DNA of 64,000 bases from Serratia microhaemolytica. GTDB lineage: Bacteria > Pseudomonadota > Gammaproteobacteria > Enterobacterales > Enterobacteriaceae. Numbering within the stretch: the stretch's first letter is position 1; each line of letters starts with the position of its first letter. Of this stretch, positions 18,212 through 27,969 are shown one piece after another. Where the stretch lies: positions 1-64,000 of the forward strand of contig NZ_SBEF01000009.1 in assembly GCF_004011885.1 (NCBI RefSeq), in the 5' to 3' direction. The translations under genes were made by a program, and so were the position numbers. The notes below the pieces were generated by a model, which made no database searches, was not told the origin of the DNA, and worked only from the letters and a program-made list of their open reading frames with translations.

Positions 18212-18820
18212 ATGAAGGCATTAACAGCTCGGCAGCAGGAAGTGTATGATCTGATCCGTGAACACATCAATCAGACCGGGATGCCACCAACACGGGCTGA
18301 GATCGCCATCCGGCTCGGTTTTCGCTCACCTAATGCAGCAGAAGAGCACCTAAAAGCGTTGGCACGCAAAGGGGTGATCGAGATGGTGTCTGGCGCTTCA
18401 CGCGGTATTCGTCTGCTACTGGAGGACGAAGCTGGGCTGCCGCTGGTAGGTCGCGTTGCTGCCGGTGAACCGCTGTTGGCGCAGCAACATATTGAAGGTT
18501 ATTACAAAGTTGATCCCAGTCTGTTCAAACCGAGCGCCGATTTTCTGTTGCGCGTCAGTGGAATGTCGATGCGTGACATTGGTATTCTCGATGGTGACTT
18601 GCTGGCAGTACACAAAACAGCGGATGTACGCAATGGGCAGGTTGTGGTCGCGCGCATTGATGATGAGGTTACTGTTAAGCGATTGAAAAAACATGGAAAT
18701 ACTGTTGAATTGCTACCAGAAAACAGCGAATTTCGACCAATTATAGTTAATCTACAGCGCCAGGCATTTGCTATTGAAGGGCTGGCAGTCGGCGTGATCC
18801 GCAACGGTGCCTGGATCTGA
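18212..18820 (+). CDS. lexA: SOS repressor LexA
   Basis: 202 residues, the same length as E. coli LexA. N-terminal winged helix ([20 protein letters not shown], later [16 protein letters not shown]) and C-terminal peptidase S24 domain. The self-cleavage site is the Ala-Gly in [10 protein letters not shown], the nucleophilic Ser is in SGMSM (about 119) and the general-base Lys in VTVKRLK (about 156). Two SOS boxes precede it. dinF follows after 331 bases, a longer gap than usual, filled partly by short tandem repeats. Confidence 0.97.
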   Translation: MKALTARQQEVYDLIREHINQTGMPPTRAEIAIRLGFRSPNAAEEHLKALARKGVIEMVSGASRGIRLLLEDEAGLPLVGRVAAGEPLLAQQHIEGYYKVDPSLFKPSADFLLRVSGMSMRDIGILDGDLLAVHKTADVRNGQVVVARIDDEVTVKRLKKHGNTVELLPENSEFRPIIVNLQRQAFAIEGLAVGVIRNGAWI

Positions 18821-19151
18821 CGGCGGTACCTTGGTTGCCGTGTGGTCACTGCCTTGCCGTGTTGGCATGGCAGTGCAGCAGAGGTCCATGCAGCAGGAGT
18901 TGAGGCAATACACTTACCAACCGATTGCCGCCAGCGTAAACAGAGGCAAGTAACGTAAAAATAATCTGAGCGGACGCAAGTAACCTAATCAGACACAAAT
19001 AACCTAATCAGACACAAATAACCTGATCAGACACAAACAACGTATTATCTTCAGCAACTGGCTGATATTGACTTCTCTTGACTGACGTATCAGTTGCGTA
19101 GCAACCTTCTCTCCATCATTAACCCAACAGCAGCGACAGGAAAACACCACT
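18821..19151. other. lexA-dinF intergenic region
   Basis: Apart from the 19-bp repeat array it holds no gene that I can support. I see no clear second LexA box before dinF, so dinF probably depends on read-through from lexA. Confidence 0.4.
18941..19046. repeat. 19-bp tandem repeats between lexA and dinF
   Basis: Four tandem 19-bp units run from 18971 to 19046 with consensus CAGACACAAATAACCTAAT; the first and last are degenerate. A further diverged unit (CAGAGGCAAGTAACGTAAA) is at 18941-18959. The array sits in the lexA-dinF gap, where only a short spacer is expected. Confidence 0.85.
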
Positions 19152-20510
19152 ATGTGCCTGCACCTAATGCGTCTATTGTCCGCATTTACCACGCCTGCAG
19201 ATAAAGCGCTTTGGCGCCTGGCACTACCAATGATTTTGTCGAACATCAGTGTGCCATTGCTTGGTTTGGTCGATACTGCGGTGATGGGGCATCTGGATAG
19301 CCCAGTTTATCTCGCTGGCGTTGCAATAGGCACGATGGTCAGCAGTTTTCTGTTCATGCTGCTGATGTTTTTGCGTATGAGTACGACCGGGCTAGCGGCT
19401 CAGGCTGTTGGTGCGCAGCAGAATAGCAAACTGCTACGTGCGCTGGTGCAACCGCTGCTATTGGCATTATTGTTGGGGCTATTACTGCTTTGGCTACGTC
19501 AACCGATAATTAATCTGGCGTTAGCGCTTGTTGGTGGTGAACCGTCCGTAGTGTTACAGGCGAAAAACTTTCTGGAAATTCGCCTGCTAAGTGCGCCTGC
19601 TACATTGGCCAATTTGGTGTTACTCGGCTGGCTGTTGGGGGCACAGTACTTGCGCGCGCCAGTGATGTTATTGATTATTGGTAACTTACTGAATATTGTC
19701 TTGGACATTTGGCTTGTGGTAGGGTTGGATTTGAGTGTACCGGGAGTGGCATGGGCAACTGTGGTAGCGGAGTATGTCACTTTGTTGTTAGGCGCAGGAT
19801 TTGCTTGGCGAGTGTTGCGTATGCGCGCGATCTCCTGGCGGATGCTCGGTACAGCTTGGCGCGGTGAGCTGGGCCGTCTGTTGGCACTGAATCGCGATAT
19901 TCTGTTGCGATCACTGTTGTTGCAACTCTGCTTTGTTACGCTGACGGTATTGGGTGCCGGTTTGGGCCATGAAGTGGTTGCGGTCAATGCGCTGTTGATG
20001 AATTTATTAACCTTTAGTGCGTATGCACTTGACGGTTTTGCCTATGCGGTAGAAGTTCACTCTGGTCATGCTTATGGAGCACGTGATGAGCAGCAGTTGC
20101 ATCGCGTCTGGGTTGCCGCTTGTAGACAGGCTTACTTAATTGCGGCTGTGTTAGCGCTGACCTATCTGTTTGCCGGCCAATATATTGTGGCACTACTGAC
20201 TTCTCTGTCTGAGCTACGAGTTTTAGCGGCCGAGTATCTGCTCTGGCAAGCATTGCTGCCACTACTGGGTGTCGGTTGCTACTTGCTGGATGGTATGTTT
20301 ATTGGTGCCACGCGTGCGGCTGAGATGCGTAATAGTATGGCGCTGGCAGCGTTCGGTTATGGTCTAACCTTACTGATTGCGTTACCGCTGCTGGGCAATC
20401 ATGCTTTATGGCTTGCACTCGCGCTATTTTTGGCATTACGCGGTATTAGCTTGGGCTGGATATGGCATCACCATCGCCAATCTGGTACCTGGTTTATCAC
20501 ATCACCATGA
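19152..20510 (+). CDS. dinF: MATE-family efflux transporter DinF
   Basis: 452 residues with about 12 hydrophobic segments, member of the DinF branch of MATE antiporters. The start of the transporter, DKALWRLALPMILSNISVPL followed by LGLVDTAVMGHLD, is almost the E. coli sequence. It is damage-inducible in E. coli through lexA and implicated in protection against oxidative stress and bile salts. It follows lexA as usual. An ATG five codons downstream (19167) is another possible start. The C terminus ends at about the same point as E. coli DinF. Confidence 0.93.
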   Translation: MCLHLMRLLSAFTTPADKALWRLALPMILSNISVPLLGLVDTAVMGHLDSPVYLAGVAIGTMVSSFLFMLLMFLRMSTTGLAAQAVGAQQNSKLLRALVQPLLLALLLGLLLLWLRQPIINLALALVGGEPSVVLQAKNFLEIRLLSAPATLANLVLLGWLLGAQYLRAPVMLLIIGNLLNIVLDIWLVVGLDLSVPGVAWATVVAEYVTLLLGAGFAWRVLRMRAISWRMLGTAWRGELGRLLALNRDILLRSLLLQLCFVTLTVLGAGLGHEVVAVNALLMNLLTFSAYALDGFAYAVEVHSGHAYGARDEQQLHRVWVAACRQAYLIAAVLALTYLFAGQYIVALLTSLSELRVLAAEYLLWQALLPLLGVGCYLLDGMFIGATRAAEMRNSMALAAFGYGLTLLIALPLLGNHALWLALALFLALRGISLGWIWHHHRQSGTWFITSP

Positions 20511-20631
20511 CATCTGGGCAGAGTCAGCTAGCACTGACTATGGCTCTGTTTTCCTTCCGGGTAGTGAGCGTCAGGATCACAATTATGTACAGCTCTGCGT
20601 CGATAATCTGGCAGGGTGAAGGAGATTTAGG

Positions 20632-21288
20632 ATGCAATCAGCACGATATTACTTACTGGGTGAGCGCGCGGTAGTGCTTGAACTCGCTCCCCCGGTGACA
20701 CTAGCGAGCCAACAGCGGATTTGGGCGTTGGCAAAAAAGTTAAACAGTCACAGTGATGTGCGTGAAGTGATCCCGGGAATGAACAATTTAACCCTGCTAC
20801 TAGCCACACCACAGGCAAACGCTGAAGCGATGTTAACGCTATTGCGACAGGGGTGGGAGGATGATCAAAGCCTGGTACTTGAATCACGAGACATCGAGAT
20901 CCCGGTGATTTATGGCGCTGAATATGGCCCTGACCTCGATGAAGTCGCGGCACACACCGGTATGACGGCACGGCAGGTGGTAGAGTGCCACTCGTCGGCG
21001 ACTTATGTGGTCTATTTTTTAGGCTTTCAACCGGGTTTTACCTATCTGGGGGGAATGCCGGAACAGTTGGCCACGCCGCGCCGCGCGGAGCCTCGTCTCG
21101 CGGTTGCCGCCGGTTCGGTTGGCATTGGCGGCACACAGACCGGCATCTATCCGCTGGTTACACCGGGTGGATGGCAACTGATTGGTCGCACTTCACTGGC
21201 CCTGTTCAACCCTGATCAGATGCCACCGACACTGCTTCGCCCAGGTGATAATGTGCGCTTTGTTCCACAACAGGAGGGGATATGCTGA
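20632..21288 (+). CDS. pxpB: 5-oxoprolinase subunit PxpB
   Basis: 218 residues, allophanate hydrolase subunit 1-like (formerly YbgJ). With PxpC and PxpA it forms the ATP-dependent prokaryotic 5-oxoprolinase that opens 5-oxo-L-proline to glutamate. Motifs include [34 protein letters not shown] and [15 protein letters not shown] strong AAGGAG site precedes the ATG. Its last seven bases overlap the start of pxpC, which indicates coupling. First gene of a six-gene cluster. Confidence 0.95.
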   Translation: MQSARYYLLGERAVVLELAPPVTLASQQRIWALAKKLNSHSDVREVIPGMNNLTLLLATPQANAEAMLTLLRQGWEDDQSLVLESRDIEIPVIYGAEYGPDLDEVAAHTGMTARQVVECHSSATYVVYFLGFQPGFTYLGGMPEQLATPRRAEPRLAVAAGSVGIGGTQTGIYPLVTPGGWQLIGRTSLALFNPDQMPPTLLRPGDNVRFVPQQEGIC

Positions 21289-22226
21289 AAGTTTTGCGCG
21301 CAGGTATCTACACCACGGTACAGGATTTGGGACGTCATGGCTTTCGGCGTTTAGGCGTTAGTCAAAGTGGCGCACTTGATGCTCCTGCGTTGAAGATTGC
21401 TAATCTGCTGGTTGGGAATCAAGCCGATGCTGCGGGGCTGGAGATCACACTCGGGCAGTTTAGTGCCAAATTTACAAAGAATTGTTGGATCGCGCTTACC
21501 GGCGCGGGCTGTAATGCTCAACTGGATGGTCAACCGGTCTGGACTGGGTGGTGTTATGCGGTCAAAAAGGGCCAGCAATTGACATTAAAAATGCCCAAAT
21601 ATGGTATGCGCAGCTATTTGGCAGTATCGGGTGGCATTGACGTGCCCGAGGTGCTTGGTTCGCGTAGTACTGACCTGAAAGCCGCTTTTGGCGGTTGGCA
21701 GGGGCGTCAATTGAAAGAGGGTGATCAGTTGCCACTTGGCGCTGTTCAGGCGCAACCGAAAGCGATGGTTGGAGTACACCAATTACTGTTCAGTAATCGT
21801 GTAAGGGTGATCCCTGGGCCTGAATATCAAGAGTTCAGCCCTGAAGCGCAAGAGAATTTCTGGCGCACACCGTGGCAGTTAACGCCGCAGAGTAACCGCA
21901 TGGGCTACCGCCTCTCATCCAGTTGTGCGTTACAACGAACTGAACAGCGTGAACTGCTGTCACACGGCCTGCTGCCGGGGGTGATCCAGGTGCCGCACAA
22001 TGGCCAGCCGATCATTCTGATGGCAGATGCACAGACCACTGGCGGTTATCCGCGAATCGCCTGCGTCATCGAAGCTGATCTCTACCACTTGGCACAAGTT
22101 CGCTTGGGTGAACTGATCCACTTTGTCCCTTGTAGCGTGGCAGAAGCACAGCGAGCTAAAGCGGCACAAGATCACTTTATCGCCCAGATTGCCTGGGGGG
22201 TTCAGTCGGCACGTCTGGGGAATTAG
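21282..22226 (+). CDS. pxpC: 5-oxoprolinase subunit PxpC
   Basis: 314 residues, allophanate hydrolase subunit 2-like (formerly YbgK), the biotin-independent carboxylase-related partner of PxpB. Family features: the start [20 protein letters not shown], then [28 protein letters not shown] and the late [19 protein letters not shown]. Length agrees with E. coli (310). It overlaps pxpB and lies 18 bases before pxpA. Confidence 0.95.
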   Translation: MLKVLRAGIYTTVQDLGRHGFRRLGVSQSGALDAPALKIANLLVGNQADAAGLEITLGQFSAKFTKNCWIALTGAGCNAQLDGQPVWTGWCYAVKKGQQLTLKMPKYGMRSYLAVSGGIDVPEVLGSRSTDLKAAFGGWQGRQLKEGDQLPLGAVQAQPKAMVGVHQLLFSNRVRVIPGPEYQEFSPEAQENFWRTPWQLTPQSNRMGYRLSSSCALQRTEQRELLSHGLLPGVIQVPHNGQPIILMADAQTTGGYPRIACVIEADLYHLAQVRLGELIHFVPCSVAEAQRAKAAQDHFIAQIAWGVQSARLGN

Positions 22227-22244
22227 CAGAGAATGGAGAATGGT

Positions 22245-22982
22245 ATGCGTATTGATCTCAATGCCGATCTTGGCGAGGGCAGTGCCAACGATCAGGCACT
22301 CTTGCAGTTGGTCAGTTCGGCCAATATTGCCTGCGGTTTTCACGCTGGCGATGCACAAACCATGCGTCAATCGGTGCGCTGGGCACTTCAGTATGGTGTG
22401 GCGATTGGCGCTCATCCCAGTTTCCCCGATCGTAAGAATTTTGGCCGCACCCGAATGCAGTTACCACCAGAGGTAGTCTATGCCCAACTGATTTATCAGC
22501 TTGGCGCATTGGCGGCGATCGCTCAGGCGGAAGGCGGCAGGATGGTACACGTCAAACCACACGGTATGCTCTATAACCAGGCAGCGGTGGAGCCAGCATT
22601 GGCAGAGGCGATCGCCGACGCAGTATTTGCCGTTGATCCGGCACTGCGTTTGGTTGGCCTAGCGGGAAGTGAGCTGATCCGCGCCGGTGAACGGCGTGGT
22701 TTACTGACGCGACAAGAGGTGTTTGCCGATCGTGCTTACCAGGCTGATGGCACCTTGGTGCCGCGTGATCAACCATGCGCAGTGATCACTGATGAGCAGC
22801 AGGCATTACAACAAACGTTGCAGATGGTCTGTCAGCAGCAGGTTGGCACCATTGATGGTCAATTAATCAAGGTGACCGCGCAAACTGTCTGCGTGCATGG
22901 TGATGGTGAACATGCGTTGAGTTACGCGCGTCAATTACGGGAAAATTTTGCCTTGCATAAAATTTGCGTCAGTGCAGAATAA
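22245..22982 (+). CDS. pxpA: 5-oxoprolinase subunit PxpA
   Basis: 245 residues from the ATG at 22245, which has GGAG six bases upstream and begins [12 protein letters not shown] as in E. coli; an ATG at 22233 lies within the ribosome site. A LamB/YcsF-family TIM-barrel subunit (formerly YbgL). Conserved blocks: [35 protein letters not shown] and [10 protein letters not shown]. It completes the PxpABC complex. Confidence 0.95.
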   Translation: MRIDLNADLGEGSANDQALLQLVSSANIACGFHAGDAQTMRQSVRWALQYGVAIGAHPSFPDRKNFGRTRMQLPPEVVYAQLIYQLGALAAIAQAEGGRMVHVKPHGMLYNQAAVEPALAEAIADAVFAVDPALRLVGLAGSELIRAGERRGLLTRQEVFADRAYQADGTLVPRDQPCAVITDEQQALQQTLQMVCQQQVGTIDGQLIKVTAQTVCVHGDGEHALSYARQLRENFALHKICVSAE

Positions 22983-23163
22983 GAATCTTGCACTATTAAC
23001 AGGGTAATTTCTGCCTGTTTTTAGCGAAAAGTATAGTGATCCCAGGTTTCATTTAATTTATTTCAATAAATATACGATGACATGTAGTCATATCATCTAT
23101 TGTAATGGTTTTTCACTTGGTGATTATAGGCCATATTTCCGGGGGCTATGAGGAGAAAAAAGT

Positions 23164-23892
23164 ATGGAACAAGCAGTAAATCTTTGGCCATTAATTGGCA
23201 TCGGTGCCATTGTTGTTGGTTTTATTCTGCGATTTAATCCAGTATTGGTAGTGATTACTGCTGGTATTATTACTGGATTGGCAGCATTTATGCCACTTGG
23301 GGATATTTTGGAGAAGTTGGGTGAAGGCTTTTTGAAAACACGCAATTTGCCACTGATCCTGTTATTACCATTAGCAGTGATCGGTCTGTTGGAGCGGCAC
23401 GGATTAAAGGAGCGTGCGCAGACGTGGATCGCCAAAATTAAGAGTGCTACTGCTGGGCGTTTATTAATTGTCTATCTGTTTGTGCGCGAGATAACCGCTG
23501 CAATGGGGTTAACCAGCCTCGGAGGGCATCCGCAAATGGTTCGCCCACTGCTGGCACCAATGGCGGAAGGTGCAGCCGAAAACCGTTATGGCGAATTGCC
23601 AGAAGCGCTCCGCTACCGCCTGCGTGCCATGTCTGCGGCGACAGACAATGTTGGGCTGTTTTTTGGTGAAGATATTTTTGTCGCTTTTGGCGCGATTATC
23701 TTTATGCACAATTTCATGCTGACATCGGCTGGCATTGAGACTGAACCGTTACATATTGCGTTATGGGGTATCCCGACAGCAATTTTTGCCTTCCTGATCC
23801 ATGCGGTGCGCCTGCATCGTCTCGACAAGAAACTGGAACTTGAGCTGAGCAGACTCAATCAGGCAGCACAACAGGCAAAAGGGGTTCAATGA
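23164..23892 (+). CDS. DUF969 membrane protein, predicted 5-oxoproline transporter subunit
   Basis: 242 residues with several hydrophobic segments at 10-30, 35-50, 65-80, 95-115, 175-195 and 200-220. It belongs to DUF969 (GHPQMVRPLLAPMAEGAAE, then AATDNVGLFFGEDIFVAFGA). The next gene (DUF979) overlaps it by four bases, and the pair sits between pxpA and pcp. In related genomes such pairs are annotated as subunits of a 5-oxoproline transporter; direct experimental proof is unknown to me. An AT-rich 181-base gap upstream may hold a second promoter. Confidence 0.85.
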   Translation: MEQAVNLWPLIGIGAIVVGFILRFNPVLVVITAGIITGLAAFMPLGDILEKLGEGFLKTRNLPLILLLPLAVIGLLERHGLKERAQTWIAKIKSATAGRLLIVYLFVREITAAMGLTSLGGHPQMVRPLLAPMAEGAAENRYGELPEALRYRLRAMSAATDNVGLFFGEDIFVAFGAIIFMHNFMLTSAGIETEPLHIALWGIPTAIFAFLIHAVRLHRLDKKLELELSRLNQAAQQAKGVQ

Positions 23893-24899
23893 TGGTTTTT
23901 CAACAACACTATCTCTACTGGTTGGCCGGCGTCATTCTGCTGATCATCGCATTGATGTCATGGCGTGATAGCGCCAACCCGCGCCGCTTGACCACCGGCT
24001 TATTCTGGTTTCTGTATGGCTTGATTTTTCTGATTGGTGACTGGAGTTACCAGTTAGTGGGCGATGGTGAACAGGCCAAACAACAGGTACACATGGTTGT
24101 TGGTGTATTAGTGGTACTGATGGCACTGATTGCCGGTTTTGGTGGCGTGCGTTTGGGGCGCTACCACCAGCGTAGCCAGCAGCAGCGTGAAAGCAGTGCC
24201 ACCCGCTTGGGTAACCGCTTGTTTGTACCGGCGTTGGCGATCCCGCTGGTCACGGTGATCGGCGTATTGCTGTTTAACAATCTACCCACGTTACAGCAGG
24301 CAGTGTTTGGCAGCGGCAACCATGCCACCTTGATCACCCTCTTTTCGATGACAGTCGGCTGCTTGATAGGTTTGGTTATTGCGGTAAAAATGACGCACGA
24401 AAAGCCGTTACAACCAGTACAAGAGGCGCGTCGCCTGCTGGACTCTATCGGATGGGCTTTTATCCTGCCGCAAATCTTAGCCACCCTCGGCTTACTGTTT
24501 ACCAGCGCAGGTGTCGGTAGTGCAATTTCCTATCTGACAGAGCAATACCTGGCAGTGGATAACCGTTTGATTGCCGTTGCAAGCTATGCGATCGGTATGG
24601 CGCTGTTAACTATGGTGATGGGTAACGCGTTTGCTGCCTTCCCGATTGTGACAGCAGGGATTGGTATCCCGATCCTGATATTGCAGCATGGGGGTAACCC
24701 TGCCGTGATGGCCGCGATCGGCATGTTCTCTGGTTATTGCGGCACCTTAATGACGCCAATGGCCGCCAACTTCAATATCGTACCTGCGGCGTTGCTCGAT
24801 TTGCCAGATAGAAATGCGGTGATCAAAGCGCAACTACCGACCGGTCTGCTGTTGCTGTTGGTGAATATCTTTCTGCTCTATTTCTTGCTGTTTTTATAG
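23889..24899 (+). CDS. DUF979 membrane protein, predicted 5-oxoproline transporter subunit
   Basis: 336 residues, about eight to ten membrane helices, DUF979 family. It starts in a four-base ATGA overlap with the DUF969 gene, typical of obligate partner subunits. Conserved-looking stretches include NNLPTLQQAVFGSGNHATL, MGNAFAAFPIVTAGIGIPIL and MFSGYCGTLMTPMAANFNIV. pcp starts five bases after its stop. The function as importer of pyroglutamate is inferred from context. Confidence 0.85.
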   Translation: MMVFQQHYLYWLAGVILLIIALMSWRDSANPRRLTTGLFWFLYGLIFLIGDWSYQLVGDGEQAKQQVHMVVGVLVVLMALIAGFGGVRLGRYHQRSQQQRESSATRLGNRLFVPALAIPLVTVIGVLLFNNLPTLQQAVFGSGNHATLITLFSMTVGCLIGLVIAVKMTHEKPLQPVQEARRLLDSIGWAFILPQILATLGLLFTSAGVGSAISYLTEQYLAVDNRLIAVASYAIGMALLTMVMGNAFAAFPIVTAGIGIPILILQHGGNPAVMAAIGMFSGYCGTLMTPMAANFNIVPAALLDLPDRNAVIKAQLPTGLLLLLVNIFLLYFLLFL

Positions 24900-24904
24900 G
24901 ATAA

Positions 24905-25552
24905 GTGATGCGCTGTCTGCTAATGACCGGGTTCGAACCTTTTGACGGTGAGTCGATCAATCCCTCTTGGGAGGTGCTGAAGCAACTTGACGGTTGGCAG
25001 CTAAACGGCGTTCAGGTGGTTGCACGCCAGTTGCCTTGTGTGTTCGGCGACAGTTTGACGGTGTTAAATGCTGCGATTGACCAACTGCAACCAGTAGCAG
25101 TAATCGCGGTCGGTCAGGCTGGTGGTCGAGTCGACATCACCCCAGAACGGGTGGCGATTAATGTTGATGATGCGCGTATTGCTGATAATCGGGGGCAGCA
25201 GCCGATCGACCAGCCGATTATTGCCGATGGCCCTGCTGGCTATTTTAGTACTTTGCCGATCAAAGCAATGGTAGCCGCGTTACGTGATGCGGGCATTCCA
25301 GCTTCGGTGTCACAGAGTGCGGGTAGTTATGTTTGTAACCGTGTGATGTATGGCTTATTGCACCGTCTACGCCAACAGCCAGAGGTCAAAGCCGGGTTCA
25401 TTCACATTCCCTATTTACCACAACAGGCCGCGAAGCATCCTGGTGCGCCAAGTGTTAGCGCGCAGACTTTGGTCGCCGGGCTAAAAATAGCAGTTGCTGT
25501 GACGTTGCAGTTTGAACAGGATTTGAAATTGGTGGGCGGAGCTACCCATTGA
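24905..25552 (+). CDS. pcp: Pyroglutamyl-peptidase I
   Basis: 215 residues, cysteine peptidase family C15, which removes N-terminal pyroglutamate from peptides. The catalytic triad residues are visible: Glu in [17 protein letters not shown], Cys in [13 protein letters not shown] and His in [12 protein letters not shown]. The start [21 protein letters not shown] is typical. It ends the pxp cluster, so pyroglutamate released by Pcp would be hydrolysed by PxpABC in the same cell. Confidence 0.96.
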   Translation: MMRCLLMTGFEPFDGESINPSWEVLKQLDGWQLNGVQVVARQLPCVFGDSLTVLNAAIDQLQPVAVIAVGQAGGRVDITPERVAINVDDARIADNRGQQPIDQPIIADGPAGYFSTLPIKAMVAALRDAGIPASVSQSAGSYVCNRVMYGLLHRLRQQPEVKAGFIHIPYLPQQAAKHPGAPSVSAQTLVAGLKIAVAVTLQFEQDLKLVGGATH

Positions 25553-25558
25553 GGCATA

Positions 25559-25594
25559 CCAGCTAGTGGCCTCTCTGATTAGGCTGCTAGCTGG
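25559..25594 (+). terminator. Stem-loop after the pxp-pcp cluster
   Basis: CCAGCTAG (25559-25566) pairs with CTAGCTGG (25587-25594), and an inner GCCT/AGGC adds four pairs after a two-base mismatch. It lies seven bases after the pcp stop. There is no T run, so it may stabilise the mRNA end instead. Confidence 0.5.
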
Positions 25595-25677
25595 CATCGA
25601 CTGTGCCAGTGAGGTGGGCAGTGCAATGTCACTGGTCATCGGTAAGCACTGCCGGTTGTCAGTCTGATTAATTCACT

Positions 25678-26673
25678 TTACTCTCGCTGCAATAACGCCC
25701 CGATGACCGTTGCAGTGACACGCAGTGCAAACCAGAAATCTCTTGGGTGCAGGATCTGACTGAACAGCAGCAGTAGCAGCTTTCTACGTACAAACTCACC
25801 GGCAATGCGTTTGCGTACCTCAGCGGTTAACGCCCGTTTTCTGAGCAGGCCGTGAAAATGTCGACACTCCCTTGTTGCATGAAGAAAAAGGGCATTTCTT
25901 AGTTTTCGATCCTCAGGTTGTGATTGTGCTAATTCAGCCAGTTTGGTGATGATCGCTAGATAGCTTTGCGCACGATAGGCAAGCATGTCTGGTGATGGAC
26001 TACGGGAGATGGAGTTCTGATTGCCGATGCGATAACCATAACTGGGTGCCTGATAAAAACCAACCCGCTGAGCAGAAAGCGCCAACTGCGTGGTCCAAAG
26101 GATATCTTCATGATAGAGATCAGCAATGAACTCGAGCTGTTCTTGATCGACAATCTCCTTGCGTGTGAGTTGAAGCCACACAAAATGGGGCCATTCACGT
26201 TGTTTTACAGCGTGGACGATCCACTCTTTTCCGTTGATTATATCCCCCCACAATTGATTGGTTATTAACGGTGTTTTTTCTTCGTTAACAGGATCTGTTT
26301 GAAAAGTAAAACCATTACCAATCAGTAAATCTAACTGGTTGTTTTCAGCATAAGTGAACCAGTTGAGTAGAGTGTCGGGTGCTAGCCAGTCATCACTGTC
26401 AACAAAAGCCAGCCATTTGCCTGATGCCGCCCGAATACCGTTGTTTCGAGCAACAGAAAGCCCCTGATTTTTTTGCGTTAATATTCTTATGCGAGGTTCT
26501 TTTTTTGCCCACTGTTGCAGTAGTGTGGGGCTATCGTCGGTTGAACCATCGTCAACAACAATCAACTCCAGATTGACTGATGTTTGGGTTACGAGGGAGC
26601 TGAATAGTGTGTCTAAGTACTTGGCTGAGTTAAAAACTGGGATAATAACACTGATATCGATCTGATCTGGCAT
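25678..26673 (-). CDS. Glycosyltransferase family 2
   Basis: 331 residues from the ATG at 26673, where the GT-A fold begins (DISVIIPVFNSAKYLDTLFS). GT2 hallmarks: ELIVVDDGSTDDSP, GLSVARNNGIRAASG and the DXD-type FVDSDDW. A C-terminal hydrophobic stretch near residues 300-320 suggests membrane association. Acceptor and sugar are unknown; lipopolysaccharide or capsule assembly is likely by family. An upstream frame extends to 26772 but its residues do not resemble the family. It is a single gene between two rearranged blocks. Confidence 0.85.
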   Translation of the reverse strand: MPDQIDISVIIPVFNSAKYLDTLFSSLVTQTSVNLELIVVDDGSTDDSPTLLQQWAKKEPRIRILTQKNQGLSVARNNGIRAASGKWLAFVDSDDWLAPDTLLNWFTYAENNQLDLLIGNGFTFQTDPVNEEKTPLITNQLWGDIINGKEWIVHAVKQREWPHFVWLQLTRKEIVDQEQLEFIADLYHEDILWTTQLALSAQRVGFYQAPSYGYRIGNQNSISRSPSPDMLAYRAQSYLAIITKLAELAQSQPEDRKLRNALFLHATRECRHFHGLLRKRALTAEVRKRIAGEFVRRKLLLLLFSQILHPRDFWFALRVTATVIGALLQRE

Positions 26674-26871
26674 AACAACGTCCGTGGGTGATAACAAACA
26701 TGGATGGCGACACAGGTTCAGCCGGTAGCCAGTCTTTCCTGGATCCTCTTCTGGTAGTACAGGCAAACTCACAGAGCTGTGCTGTGGTCGCCGAAACTAT
26801 ACCGATAACCCGTCGGAGTGAACAGCATCACGACAAAATAGTTTCAATCAGTTGCTAACGTTGGTGGGGAT

Positions 26872-26900
26872 TGCGGCCTACAGTGAGTCTTAGGGCCGCA
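26872..26900 (-). terminator. GC-rich hairpin downstream of yggR
   Basis: TGCGGCC (26872-26878) and GGCCGCA (26894-26900) make a perfect 7-bp stem with a 15-base loop, about 40 bases after the yggR stop on the minus strand. No T run follows on that strand. Confidence 0.5.
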
Positions 26901-26938
26901 TTCCTTCAGTGGATTATGGCTGGTTCAGGTTTGTGGTA

Positions 26939-27952
26939 TCAGCGACTGTTCTGCTGTTGGCTCACTACTCCCTGAGCGATCCGCTGTGCGATAGCTTGTG
27001 CAAATGTCTGCATTCCTGCCTCAGCCCCCGTATGTAGCACACTGGCTAACTGGTGGGTTTTGCCTTCGCGGATCATATTGCTGACCGCTGGAGTTGCCGT
27101 CAGGATCTCATAGACGGCAACGCGCCCCCCTTGTGGTTTACACAGCAGTTTTTGCGCGATCACGGCCTGTAGGCTGCTGGCCAGTTGCGCGCGCAGGTAA
27201 GGTTTTTCGTCAGCAGGGAAGACGTCGATCAGCCGTTCTACTGCTTGTGGAGCATTGCGCGTATGGAGTGTTGCCAATACCAGATGACCGGTCTCTGCGG
27301 CGGTGAGCGCCAAGCGAATGCTGCCGGTATCGCGCAACTCACCCAGCAGGATCACATCAGGGTCTTCACGTAGCGCAGCCCGTAATGCAGCGTCGAAGCA
27401 GTGAGTATCTCGCCCCAGTTCGCGCTGCTGGATCAGCGAATATTGACTGTGGTGGATAAATTCGATCGGATCTTCCAACGTAATAATGTGACGCCGCTGC
27501 TGCTGATTGATCGCGTTGATCATTGCCGCCAAGGTGGTCGATTTACCGCTACCGGTTGCGCCGCAAACCAGTATCAGCCCATCCTGTTTGGTCAACAGGG
27601 TTGGGATAATCGCAGGAACTGCCAGTTCAGTCAGCGTTGGGCAGTGGCTGGTAATGTGGCGCAGTGCAGCAGACAATCCATGCTGCTGTAAAAAGAAGTT
27701 GGCGCGCATTCTTACGCCTTCACGGCTGACAATCGCCAGGTCAAGCTGGCCGTTCTGTTGTAACTGTTGCCAGGCAGCGGTAGATAACTGTGCTTGACAC
27801 CAGGCGACCATCTGTTGCTGAGACAGCACATCTCCCTCTGGCAGTGGACAGAGTTCACCATCAATCCGTAATCTTGCAGTATCACCGGTACACAGGTGTA
27901 GATCAGAGGCATTATGCTTTACACTAAGCGCTACGATTTCATCGATATCCAT
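26939..27952 (-). CDS. yggR: PilT-like twitching ATPase YggR
   Basis: A 337-residue GspE/PilT-family secretion ATPase. It has the PilT N-terminal domain (ASDLHLCTGDTARLRIDGEL), Walker A CGATGSGKSTTL, the His box (ITLEDPIEFIH), Walker B LREDPDVILLGELRD and the AETGHLVLATLHT block. In enterobacteria it is encoded divergently from yggS, as here (17 bases apart). No other type IV pilus gene is near, so its partner machinery, if any, is elsewhere. Confidence 0.93.
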   Translation of the reverse strand: MDIDEIVALSVKHNASDLHLCTGDTARLRIDGELCPLPEGDVLSQQQMVAWCQAQLSTAAWQQLQQNGQLDLAIVSREGVRMRANFFLQQHGLSAALRHITSHCPTLTELAVPAIIPTLLTKQDGLILVCGATGSGKSTTLAAMINAINQQQRRHIITLEDPIEFIHHSQYSLIQQRELGRDTHCFDAALRAALREDPDVILLGELRDTGSIRLALTAAETGHLVLATLHTRNAPQAVERLIDVFPADEKPYLRAQLASSLQAVIAQKLLCKPQGGRVAVYEILTATPAVSNMIREGKTHQLASVLHTGAEAGMQTFAQAIAQRIAQGVVSQQQNSR

Positions 27953-27969
27953 ATTAGGCTCCCTGGTTT

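Noticed and set aside
24930-24945. GGTTCGAACC resembling a tRNA T-loop
   Set aside because: It lies inside pcp, and no acceptor stem or anticodon arm can be built around it.
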